From Phoenix dactylifera (Eukaryota; Streptophyta; Magnoliopsida; Arecales; Arecaceae), in contig NC_052399.1 of NCBI RefSeq assembly GCF_009389715.1, positions 28,219,146 through 28,283,145 of the forward strand: a stretch of 64,000 nucleotides of DNA. The letters are read 5' to 3'. Under the pieces are notes generated by a model. It worked only from the letters and a program-made list of their open reading frames with translations, had not been told where the DNA came from and ran no database searches. Positions 10,651 to 21,343 of this stretch are shown one piece after another (position 1 is the stretch's first letter; every line of letters starts with the position of its first letter). The translations under genes and the position numbers were made by a program.

Positions 10651-12951
10651 TGTCACGCCCCGAGCCCGAGGCGCGGTAGACGCCGCACGCCCGCACGGCT
10701 GGCCGCACAGGCGCGCAAGGCAGCGGATCATATCAAAGCAGATACAGATGTTCAAAAAGACATAATTATTTAAATTGTTCAAAAGCAGACTTACAAAACT
10801 CCAAAATAACATATGCCAACATAATTCAAATGTCCAAACTAAACTAACTAAAATGCCAATAACTGAAGAATCATCGAAAACTCTAACGCACTTCCCAATC
10901 CCGTGCGATCAAGCCTCTGGATCTGAAAAATGGAGAAAACAGAATAATGAGCTACACTAGCCCAGTAAGCAACAAAATACCCCAGAGTGGGGTCAGAGCA
11001 TATCAGGTCAAAATACAGGATAATGACCGAAATAAATCATAAATAACATCGTTTTACTATTTTCAAAACTTATTATCATTTTTCCAAAAACTCTGATACC
11101 AGAATCTCAACATAATAGGCTACGGCCACGTAACCCAGTGGCATGGGTTGCACAAGGTGCCAAATCCACTATTTTTATCCACCGATGGCAGCCGGTGTTG
11201 CACAAAAGTGCCAAATCCACTATTTTTATCCACCGATGGCAGCCGGTGTTACACAAAAGTGCCAAATCCACTATATTTACCCACCGATGGCAGCCGGTAT
11301 TGAAACCGGTTCCTCACAGATTACAAGTCGACAGGTCCAACGTATAATCCCCATTGGCGGGGCCAGAATAGAACAGAACAGAACAGATCATAGCCATGCT
11401 GAGAATACATATATATATAAAAACAGATTTCATAAATTTTTCAGTCATAGTTTACGGATTTCAGAGCATAATTTTCAAATGAAATTTAACATGCCAGACC
11501 CATTTTACTAAATACAAAACATATTTCAGAATTTAATCTATTTATCAAATAATTTGAAAATCACACTTGAAGTATTAAGTTACTTACTTCTTCTCGCTTA
11601 ACCCTTACTTCAGATAGGCGGATCAGGTTCACCTGTTTAAATTTAATTAATTCTTTGTTAATTTCAGAGCTAAGCAGAACTAAAAAATAATACTATTGTA
11701 CATGGCCCAACAGGGCCCAGAGTTGGCCCATAATGGGCATGGTCCGATAGGGCCCATATCGGACACGGCCCAATGGGCCGCATAGACTCGGCCCAATAGG
11801 GCCCCAAAGGTTGGCTTCTAATTGGTTCATTTATGCAATAAAATTTATTGGAGGGACTAATACTTAATTACAGGGTACTGTTCTATAATAAAACTTGAGT
11901 AAACGGACCAAACAAATATAGTTGGGGACCTATATGTAATAAATCTTTCCTATAGGGATCAAATACAAATTACAGAAGATTCTTTTTGTGAAATAATATA
12001 CTGCCAAGGGCTTAACTGCAAAATTCTATTTATTGGCCAAATGGGTTCCGGTTTCGGGTTCTGGGTCTTGGGTTCCGGGTTCGGGTTCAGGTTCGAATTC
12101 CGGGCTCGGATCTGAACTGGGTTTCGGGTTTTTTTTTGGAGGGGGGGGGGGGGGTTTCGGGTTTGAACCGGGCCCAAGTTGGGTCCGCAGTGAACAGGAC
12201 CCGTGACAGGGCCCTTCTTCTTCCCCAAGCCCCCACGGACAGGGGAAGAAGAAGAAGAGGAAGAAAGGACCCGGGGGGGGCGGCAGGGTGGCCGGACGGT
12301 GGCCTGGCCGGCAGCTTGCGAGGGACGCGGCCGTCGGTAGGGCGGCCGTGGCCGGCAGCAGGGTGCCGCGGCGGCTCAGCCGTGAAGGGAGGGTCCGAGG
12401 ATGACCTCGGTTTGGGGCCCAAACAGGAAAAAAACATCATGAAATAAAGGGCCAAAAGAGGCTTACCGGTGCTCGACGGAGGCGGCAGGAGGGAGGTCTC
12501 GGCTGCGGCTGCTCGATCCGGTGGTCAAACGGCGGCGGCGGCGGCGCTTTTCCGGAGAGGAAGAAGATTTCAAAACAGGGGAGACTCGCGACAGGGTTTC
12601 GGACAGCACTCGCCGGGAGGGCATGCCGATCACCAAGGAGAGGAGGAAGAGGGAAGGAGGGAAGAGGAGGAGCTCGGAGGTGCCCTAGGGAGGAGGGCTT
12701 GGGGGGTTTTTATCACCCCCTTGTATCGGCTCCCCACCGCGTGACTCGCGGCGGCCGAGCGAAATCCGCGGCCGGGATTGGCCGCGGATTGATCGGAGGG
12801 GGGGTGCCGCGGGATCCCCGCGGCGCCCTTGCCTCGTTTGTCCCCGGAGGAGCCGGAGAGGATCGCAATCGCGATCCTCTGTTCCGGCTCTTCCCAAAAG
12901 AAGACGCGGCTGAAGTCGGCTGGGGCTGCCGACTTCAGCCCGTATCTCACA
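10651..12951 (-). repeat. 5' LTR (2301 bp)
   Basis: Complete LTR at the promoter end of the element. On - it starts TGTGAGATAC at 12951 and ends GGGCGTGACA at 10651, beside the PBS. A TATA-like GATAAAAACC lies at about 12707-12715, roughly 240 bp into the LTR, which would leave a very long R/U5 leader. It also holds a 3 x 51-bp minisatellite (11159-11307), a cluster of GGCCCA/TGGGCC palindromes (11705-11810) and a G homopolymer near 12140-12155. Confidence 0.92.
11159..11307. repeat. 51-bp minisatellite, three copies, inside the 5' LTR
   Basis: Unit starts at 11159, 11210 and 11261 (GCCAAATCCACTA...), with only a few substitutions between copies. The period is a multiple of three, so open frames repeat a 17-residue block. 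The 3' LTR lacks the whole region. Confidence 0.93.
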
Positions 12952-13124
12952 TATTCCTATCACAAGAAATCCAACAGTACTTCTGGGCATCACATGCTTC
13001 CCCTTTTCTCCTTCCAACTTAGCTACCCCAGCCGACTTCAGCCCGTATCTCACATATTCCTATCAAAAGAAATCCAACAGTACTTGGCATCACATGCTTC
13101 CCCTTTTCTCCTTCCAACTTAGCT
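12928..13124. repeat. 103-bp tandem duplication across the LTR/flank junction
   Basis: The stretch from GCCGACTTCAGCCCG at 12928 through the LTR end, target site and about 70 bp of flank is repeated starting at 13031. Small differences separate the copies (for example CAGTACTTCTGGGC versus CAGTACTTGGC). It must have arisen after the element inserted, because each copy contains LTR end plus host DNA. Confidence 0.9.
12952..12956. repeat. Target-site duplication, right (TATTC)
   Basis: Exact partner of 7532-7536, directly after the terminal CACA of the right LTR. Confidence 0.92.
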
Positions 13125-14764
13125 TTCACCTTTCTTCAACTTTTTATATGTTTGTCAGTGTCGTTCTTGGCCATTATGAGGTATGTGTCAAGTATTTTTT
13201 GTGCTTTGTCTATCGACAGAAATACAATTTCAGAAACCCTACACAATATCTTGGAGTTTGTCTTAGAAGTTTCCATTTGCATATGCTATATCATATGATA
13301 ATCTAGGAACCATTATACATAGGTTGCACGTCCTAAGCATTGTAATGGAAGCTCGGCACCGGCATGACGCATTGGGATTTTATGAAAGAATTGAAGTAGA
13401 AGAGAGGCTGGGTATTAGAAGTTGCCCATTAATTCCATTAACTGAAACCCGTCAATTACCATATAATCATATTACCTCCATATCTTTTTTAATAATTATG
13501 TAGCCATTTCAGGAAGTATACTGAAGTATATGTATACGAATGAGTAGCATTGGTTTGATTACCCCAAGCCTGATGGAAACCATATGATGCATCATGGCAG
13601 GGGCTGATTCAACAAGTATGTCTGGTTATAGCTAATGAGGCGGGAATACTCGCTGTTATACCGATAACGATGTCTAGGTGTGGTTAAATGAATCAAATAC
13701 AGCATGCAATTTGCTTGTTGGTAGATCATATTTCTTCCGGTGAGGGAAGCGGCAGCTAATGCACTCCCTCTTGATCAATGAACAGATATTGTAAGGAATC
13801 ATAATCAGAAAATGCAAAGGTTAACTTGGAGCTTCTCTTCAACTTCTATGAGAAGTTTGGTCTGAATCTTGAAAGGAGATTCAAAAACCACATTTTGCAT
13901 GCTACTATTCAGTGTCTGATGTCATCAAATATATAAAATGAGAAGCACGCTACAGATTGAAGAACTGAATTTTTTCCTCATTACTTACGAACAGGGATAT
14001 GGGTTGGTAGGACTGTGCAGGTATACTTAGGCCTGGGTTCAGACCAAAGTGGAATCCAAATTGATCCAAAATCGGATTCATCGAGTCTGGTTCGATGAGC
14101 AAATCTGTTAATACGATTCAGCAGGCCAGTCTCTTTTCCTACAAGTTATGCATGATGAACCCATCCTAAGTCTCCCTAATTGATTTAGATCTAGCTACAT
14201 TTTATTTCTTAATCAAGAAATGGTTCAGATCAATCAAAATCATGTAGCATTTCTCTCCACCGAGCAGGCCCGAATGGACTAGTTTCAGTAAATGAAAATT
14301 AATTGTTGGTAACCATCCCTCTTAGATCTTTGATCGAGGGCCGCTGCTATTAGATTAACTGGACTATGATATAATTTTGAGTGGGTTTGGTGAGATGTCC
14401 ATATCTCTTGTTTGATTTTCTCGAGAAAATTCTGGTTGGAGTGCTGTCTCTATGATGTTCCCATTCTGTGGTTCTCAGCGATTAATAAATTTTCTGGGTG
14501 GCCTTTTTCAGCCTCCCTTATCCTCAAAAAAAAAAAAAAAAGATTTTCTTGAGAAAAAAAGCTCACAACCAGGCCCCACCCACCCAATCAATGATCAAAA
14601 AAATATATATATATATATCCAAAGACGTCCAGTTGCCGGCAGCCCTCTTCTTCCAGATGATGGTCTAAGTCAACTTGGAAACCCCCAACCCCAAGCATCC
14701 TCCGCTCACCAAGCCCTCACCGTTTACAATCTCTTGCGCAAATCTATCCCTGAAGCATTCAGCG
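13125..14764. other. Intergenic DNA and probable promoter region upstream of the NLR
   Basis: No coding exon or complete transposon was recognised. An A/T run with TATATATATATATA at about 14603-14618 lies 150 bp before the NLR start and could serve as a TATA element. Homopolymer A at 14526-14541. Confidence 0.5.
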
Positions 14765-17700
14765 ATGGCAGAAGCAGCAGCAATAGCAGTTGCCTCGCCC
14801 ATTTTGAAACTCGTGATCGAGAAGCTGGGTTCTAGATTTTGGGAAGAGCTGGGATTGGCGCAGAGCGTCAAATCTGACATCGAGAGGCTACAGAGCGTGC
14901 TGTCGACGATCAGCGATGTACTCGATGATGCCGAGAGGAGATCCATCCGCGACAAAGCTCTGACTGGTTGGCTGAGGAAGCTCAAGGATGCAGCTTTCGA
15001 TGCCGACGACGTGGTGGATGAGTTCCGGTACGAAGCCCTGCGGCGACGGATCGAGAGACGCAGCCAGCTGATCGGAAAGGTAAGCGACTTCTTCTCTCCT
15101 GACAACCAAATTGCTTTTCGCCGTAAGATGGCTCACAAGATAAAAAAGATCAATAAGAGACTGGGAGAGATCGCGGAAGAGAGGGCAAAATTCCATCTGG
15201 CAGCGGGATCCACCTCAGGAAGGACTCTCGATCGAGAGACCTTCTCAGCTGTGATTGAGTCCGAGGTTTATGGACGAGGTGAAGACAGAGAGAAGATCGT
15301 AAGTTTCTTGGTCAGTGCAGATGGTAGGAGTGATGTCTCGGTGCTTCCAATAGTTGGGTTGGGCGGAGTTGGGAAGACCACACTTGCCCAGCTAGCTTAT
15401 AATGATCAGGGGATAAAAGAGCACTTTGATCTTACATCATGGGTATGTGTTTCTGATGATTTTAGCATCAAGGAAATTATTAAAAATATTATTGAGTGTG
15501 AAGCCTCAACCTGGAAGCTGCACAGCGTCAGCTGCAGACGAAAGTGGGTGGGAGGAGATTCTTGCTTGTTCTGGACGATGTCTGGAACGAGGATGAAGCA
15601 GAGTGGGAGAGACTGAAGACCTTACTGAGATGTGGCAAGCAAGGAAGCAAGATCATAACTACAACACGAAGCGATGTGGTTGCCAGGATCATGGGAACGG
15701 TGGCACCGCACAGATTGCGAGGCTTGACATCCGCTGACTGCTGGACTCTATTCAAGCAGAGAGCATTTGGGCCAGGAAGAGAAGAAGAGACTCCAAGGTT
15801 GGTTGAAATTGGAAAGGAGATCGTTGAAAAATGTGGGGGCCTGCCCTTGGCTGCAAAGGCTCTCGGAAGTCTAATGAGCTCTAGAAGAGGGGAGAAGGAG
15901 TGGTTGCAAGTCAGAGATAGCGAACTATGGAGATTGCCTGTAAACGAGAATAGTATATTACCAGCACTACAGTTGAGTTATGATCATTTGCCTTCTAATT
16001 TAAAGCAGTGTTTTGCTTATTGTTCGATATTTCCAAAAGATTATGAAATCGAAAGGAAGAAACTGATTCAGCTGTGGATTGCCGAAGGTTTCATCCAAAC
16101 ATCGGACGGTGATATGCTTGAAGAGGAAGTTGGCAACCGATACTTCAATAGCTTGTTGTGGAGATCCTTTTTTCAGGATGCGATAAAAGATTCCAGTAAC
16201 AACATAACTATATGTAAGATGCATGACTTGGTGCATGATCTTGCGTGTTCTATCGCAGGAGATGAGTCCTCGATCATGGAGGTGGGCATGATGAGAAGCA
16301 TTCCACATGGATGTCGGTATTCATCAATTCTTTATGAGGATACAATGCCGTCGACGACTTTAAAGGCAGCTTTTGAAGCAAAAAAACTGAGATCACTTAT
16401 TTCATTGAATTCGCCGTGGATTGAAGTTGCCATCCATGCGATGTCATCCCTTACTCATCTCCGTGCATTAGATCTATCTAGAGCTCGGATCAAAGAGTTG
16501 CCCTGCACAATAGGGAAATTAAAACATCTTAGGCTCCTTGATTTGTCAAGTACTTCTATTGAAGCTTTACCTGGCTCGATTACCGTCCTTCACAACTTGC
16601 GGACTTTGAACCTTCAAAGGTTGTAGACAACTAAAAAGTTGGCCCGAGGGAATGAGTAGTATGAGCAGCCTGAGACACCTAGAGATCCGAGGATGTTGGG
16701 GATTGAGTTGCATGCCCCGTTGGTTGGGCCGGTTGAGTAACCTCCAAACAATGCCCATGTTTATCACAGGCGAAGAGCGTGGACGTACTATTTCCGAGTT
16801 GGAGCACCTAAATTTGATCGGTGGTGGCCTTAAAATCACGAACCTTGTCAATGTGCGGGATCCATTGGAAGCGACGAAAGCAGACCTGGCATCGAAGACA
16901 AACCTGCAATCATTGGTTCTGATGTGGAACATTCTCTCATATATGGAATCGGCAGCATCCCCTGTATCAGAGGTGGAGGAAGTATTTGAGAGGCTCCAGC
17001 CTCACTCTAATCTGAAGAACCTACGTATATCAGGGTATCCAGGTATCAAGATCCCAACTTGGATGGCAAGAATGGAGCTTGCATCGTCACCGATCCGCAA
17101 TCTAGTTACGATTTGGCTGATGGGCCTCAAGAGATGTGAGTATCTTCCAGCGCTTGGTCACCTGCCTCTTCTTGAAAGTCTCTATGTAACGAGAATGCCT
17201 GCTGTAAGGAGAATCGGAGTGGAGTTTTGTGGGGATGGAGGTATATTTCCCTCGTTACGAAGCCTCAATATGTCCGGGTTGCGTGATTTGGAGGAATGGT
17301 CCGCAGAGGCAACGGCGGCTGGAAAATCGGTAATGCCATTCCCTTGCCTTGAAGAGTTTAAGCTAACCGAATGCCCCAAATTAAGGGTATCACCACGTGT
17401 CCCACCGTCAGTCGTGAAAGTTACTATCGAGGGTGATCGGCTATTATTTGCAGTGACCACAGGAGGGTTGTACAGACTGAAAAGTCTCACTATTCGTAAT
17501 TGTGAAGCACTATCATCGCCGTTCCGGTGGGAGTGGATGCAGGATCTCACTGCTCTTACTAGCTTGCATATCAGGGACGATAAGCTGATGTGTTTGCCCG
17601 AGGGCATTTTGCAGCTGCGCATGCCCTCCCTCCAAGAGTTTTACTTGGTGTTCAGGAACCTGAAGTCTATATCGGGGGAAGAAAGGGATAAGCAACAGCA

Positions 17701-18007
17701 GCCTCCCACCTTCTTCATGACCATCCAACTGTTGGAATTATATTCCACCAAGAATTTGACCGCGCTGCCGGAGTGGCTAGGGAGCCTCACAGCGCTTCAG
17801 AAGCTGTGGATCTCGGACTGCCCCCAGCTGCTGGCGAGGCGATGCGAGAGGGAGAGAGGCGAGGACTGGCCCAAGATCGCTCACATCCCATGGATCGACA
17901 TCTCGCCAGCCAAAGCAACGGAAGAAGACAGAGAAGAAAATAGCCAAAGATCTATTACTTCATTAATCAGAAAGTTAAGATTAACGAGCTGCACGGGCCA
18001 TGGCTGA
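14765..18007 (+). pseudogene. CC-NB-ARC-LRR immune receptor (RGA/RPP13-like CNL) with two frameshifts
   Basis: A single-exon NLR spans about 1,080 codons. It has an Rx-type coiled coil (MAEAAAIAVASPILKL; DAAFDADDVVDEF) and then an NB-ARC domain. The NB-ARC carries a P-loop GLGGVGKTT near residue 198, RNBS-A FDLTSWVCVSDDF, kinase-2 FLLVLDDVWNED, RNBS-B GSKIITTTRS, GLPL CGGLPLAAKALG, RNBS-D LKQCFAYCSIFPKDY and MHD KMHDLVHDLACS. The Trp after the kinase-2 Asp pair marks the CNL class. LRRs follow from about 16440 to 17850. Such proteins sense pathogen effectors in the cell. One base is missing near 15510: the frame of ECEAST must change to LEAAQRQLQTKV to reach kinase-2. One T is extra near 16621, giving LQRL-stop instead of continuing into CRQLKSWPEG. 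As written it yields an approximately 280-residue truncated product. All motifs are otherwise intact, so the damage is recent or is an assembly error. Confidence 0.93.
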
Positions 18008-21000
18008 TGCGGCAATAGCACCATCCCGTGAAATGTTACCTCTGTTGGTGTGTCTTCTTTTCCTTTTCTGTCCATCTGTACCTTTTCTTTATTATGTTTC
18101 TTCTGCTAGGCTCTGACACATGGTTCGGTGGTGGACAGCGAGAAATTGGGGTAGCAGTTTGCTCGATGCAGGCCAAGGATGGATTCCAGGAGTATCAGCT
18201 CTCCGGCTCGCTGGTTTTTACTGCTGCAGCATTTTCAGATGACTGCTTTTGCCTCATTGTTAAGATCTTCGACTCCTCTGGAGAACATCAAATCCTCTGT
18301 TCTCCAATGTCACTGTCCCCCTCAGGGGGATCAAAAATCTTCAGCAAATCTCCAAGCCCTGCCCTGGACACCACGTTTAAAGACCATGGCTATGTTTCGG
18401 TCGTCCCAGCACATCCAAGTGCGTCCACTCTGTTGCAGCGGTGTTGCTGAGTACATCCAATGCCTGATGGTTTCATGCTCCCTACATTCTGCGGTCTGTG
18501 GAGTACTTTTCATCATCCCTCAGCTTCTTATGTGCACGCAGTGCTTTATGTATTGGAATGAATAGCGGCATATTGATTATTACGTCCTCTGTATGCTTGA
18601 AAGTGATAGAGCATAAATAGTTTATAAATACTCTGTAAATTACCATTCTGTGTACCTTTATGTTTATTTTGTTATTTAATGCTGAATTTCTCTTCCTCTG
18701 GCTGTACTAGATCAAGGTAATCCAATCAGGAGCACAGGCTAGAAGGTAAATTGATAAGTTTGGTGGGACTATTAGCATATGACACCATGAGTGTGGCAAT
18801 CTAGGAGACCAAGAATGAACTATCTATAAATGGTGCTGCATTTATTGCTATTGGTGTATAACTAGAAGTTTCTGGCAGTCTAGAAGTTTGAATTGGTTTT
18901 ATTTTGTTGGTACATTAGTTTGAGGTAATTCCGTGGTACTTTTATAGTTAGTATGAATTTTTATAGTTAGCATGAATTCATTTGTCCTCTCCAAATGTTC
19001 CCAGTGTGGTTCTTGGAATTGATTGTGGAGGCACAGGCGGTGGTTTCGGCTTGTACATATGGAGAGGGACTGTGAGAAGAAAGTAGAAAGTTCAATGGAT
19101 TGTGGAGCAAATGGCTTGCAAGCACTCTAATGGCATTGTGATAATATGGAAGTTTATTTTTTGCTGTGTTACTATAAATTTGAGAAACATTATTTTGTGT
19201 GCTATAACTAATAGTGATGACTTGCTAGCACTCTTTTGCATTGTGATAAGGTGGTAATTTGCTTTTCATTATGTTAATCTATTGTTGAGGGAAAAAAAAA
19301 TATTCGATGTACTATAACTAATAGTGATAGCTTATCTGTAACTTCTGATAAAGTTCTCTCTCCTTTATCCAAAAAAGGGAGAGAAAAAAACTTTTGGCAG
19401 AGTTCTGTAATTTAAATAAAATATATGCATTACTTGATAGTTATAAAAATCAGATCAAAGATCGACAAAATCAAGGGTTTAGGTCTCTATGCAGTGGTCC
19501 AACTTTTGGATCAACGATCAGACCAGGTTATTACTACAAATATTTAGTGTATGATATGTTCATATAATTTGCAGATAATAGACCTAGTCATCATTCAATT
19601 AGTGAACACTAAATGAATAATTAAAGAAAACTAATTTCAAGAATGTAACAGTTCATTGTGTTTGCTTTTTAGAGGGCAAAGCCCGAGGTTCAACTTAGTA
19701 AGTTGATGTTGAGGTATGCAAAGAAAACCTATTTTTGCCCTTGGGCTCCATAAGGCTCTACATTTAAACAGCCACTCCAGACCCCATATACTTCCATGAA
19801 CACTCTTACCCCAACCAACAGCAATCCACTAGATGGATAGATTTACGAGTTCTGATGTTACACCAGCAGTTGGGCTACATGGCCTAGCAATTAATATCAT
19901 ATGAATGATATCATCTGAATGATGTTCCTCAATGCAACCAAGCGTTCTTTCCCACCATTTCCGATCAGATTCACCAATGCTCCTCACAAAATGCCATGCT
20001 TTTAGAAAAAATAACAAATGCCATCATCGATAACTTCACTGTTCATAGAATCCCATCATTTCTATATTTGCAATTCTAATTATAAGAACATTATAATTTA
20101 CCAATTTTTTCCTTCCAACTATTTCTGACAAAACTGAATCACTGTGTAATAAAAGCTTCCAACTGCTACGAAGTCCTGGTTGTTTAATTGTCAAGCAGCA
20201 ATTAGTGAAATCACATTCCGTCATTTCTAAAGTAACATTGAGAGAGTTAAAGCACTCCTTTGCATGTGCCATAGGAATGATTAATCACCAGTTACCACCT
20301 CAACCCACTGAACTTAGAAATGGCAGCCCAACATAACTCACACACTTGACTTGTCTTATCTACACCCTGTAAAATGTCCTAGGCTCTGTTAAACATGGGC
20401 TAGAGGCCTGTTCATCTAACAACTTTTACTCAGCCACGTACAACTCCCGGCACTATAGATTAAGAGATACGTACATACAATATGTTATGAATTCAGAACC
20501 AAATTTGAGATCTGATGCCTCCAAAAGTTCAGCATGCAGCCTACTTGCAGATGGTTTCTGCTGGTACCAATTTATAAAGAGTTTTTCTACTGATGCATCA
20601 AGCCATATTAACTAGGAGCTCTCTCTAGCTCACTGCTCCATAGAGCATAACTTGCTCCATCTAAATTACATCGTCATACAATATGAAATTCGAAACAAGG
20701 GGAGTCTTTTTTTGGTTAGTCCAAAAAACTAATTCCATAAGTAACTATAAATCCGCAGCCAAATTTGTGATCTCATACCTCTGGGCTATTCTCGATGGCA
20801 GATAGTTTCTTCTGAAACCAACTCGTCAAGTGTCTTGTTCGATGCACGTATTTAAATTGGAGTCATGGAATTGGCAGATGCAAAGCATACTCACAGCTCT
20901 CTTCAACTCCTCTATTGCAATACTTTTAACAAGCTTCTTATTCTTAGAGATACAAAGAAAGATTTACAGGAGAAGCAACGGTTTCATAAAAGGAACGACA

Positions 21001-21343
21001 ATTTGAAGTAGAAAACAATCTAATCCAAACCCCAAAACTAAAATTGGCAACAAGAAACTTGTCAGTACACTCTACTCAACACTATAAAACCCCATATTCC
21101 TAAACCTAACAACAGTCCAGATGAGAAACCAGCAACTCAACTCAGCATTAAAGGCATTGAGAAAACATGCCCGATCACACGCCAAACGCTATGAAGGCTT
21201 TCACAGCCCAAGATCTCAGCACCCCAAATGTAATCTTCTGCAGCCTTAAAATCTGTGTTTCGGATTCCCAGCTATAGCGACATTTATTTGAGCCAACAAA
21301 AAAGGTCTTCCAAAACCACTTCTAGAAAGTTCCAATGGCTAAC
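18008..21343. other. Intergenic spacer between convergent NLR and YTH genes (copy B)
   Basis: Same content as 48-3257, plus the extra segment at 20884-21090. It should contain both 3' UTRs and polyadenylation sites. Short frames at 18028-18565, 19829-20017 and 20036-20272 have no recognisable domain. No RNA gene was seen. Confidence 0.6.

Larger units (their letters stand above)
7537..12951 (-). mobile_element. Full-length non-autonomous Ty3/Gypsy LTR retrotransposon (gag, decayed protease, no RT/INT)
   Basis: Two long direct repeats bound this element: 7537-8607 and 10651-12951. On + they run TGTCACGCCC to TCTCACA, and on - TGTGAGATAC to GGGCGTGACA. The flanking 5-bp target-site duplication is TATTC at 7532-7536 and 12952-12956. 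A tRNA-Met-type primer-binding site (reads TGGTATCAGAGC on -) lies next to the right LTR and a polypurine tract next to the left LTR, so the element runs right to left. The interior (8608-10650) is only 2.04 kb and holds gag, a CCHC knuckle and retropepsin fragments. No reverse transcriptase, RNase H or integrase motif is present. The CGAGGACGAAATTT segment just before the PPT resembles the end of chromovirus pol, so the pol region was probably deleted. It depends on a relative for movement. Confidence 0.93.

Noticed and set aside
14452..14764. Longer N-terminus for the NLR from ATG 14675
   Set aside because: MAEAAAIAV at 14765 is the family-typical start. The upstream 30 codons are Pro-rich leader without homology.
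19829..20017. Frame on - reading AWHFVRSIGESDRKWWERT, protein-like in composition
   Set aside because: No family recognised. It is not continued by plausible exons, and the copy A counterpart lacks an equivalent open frame.
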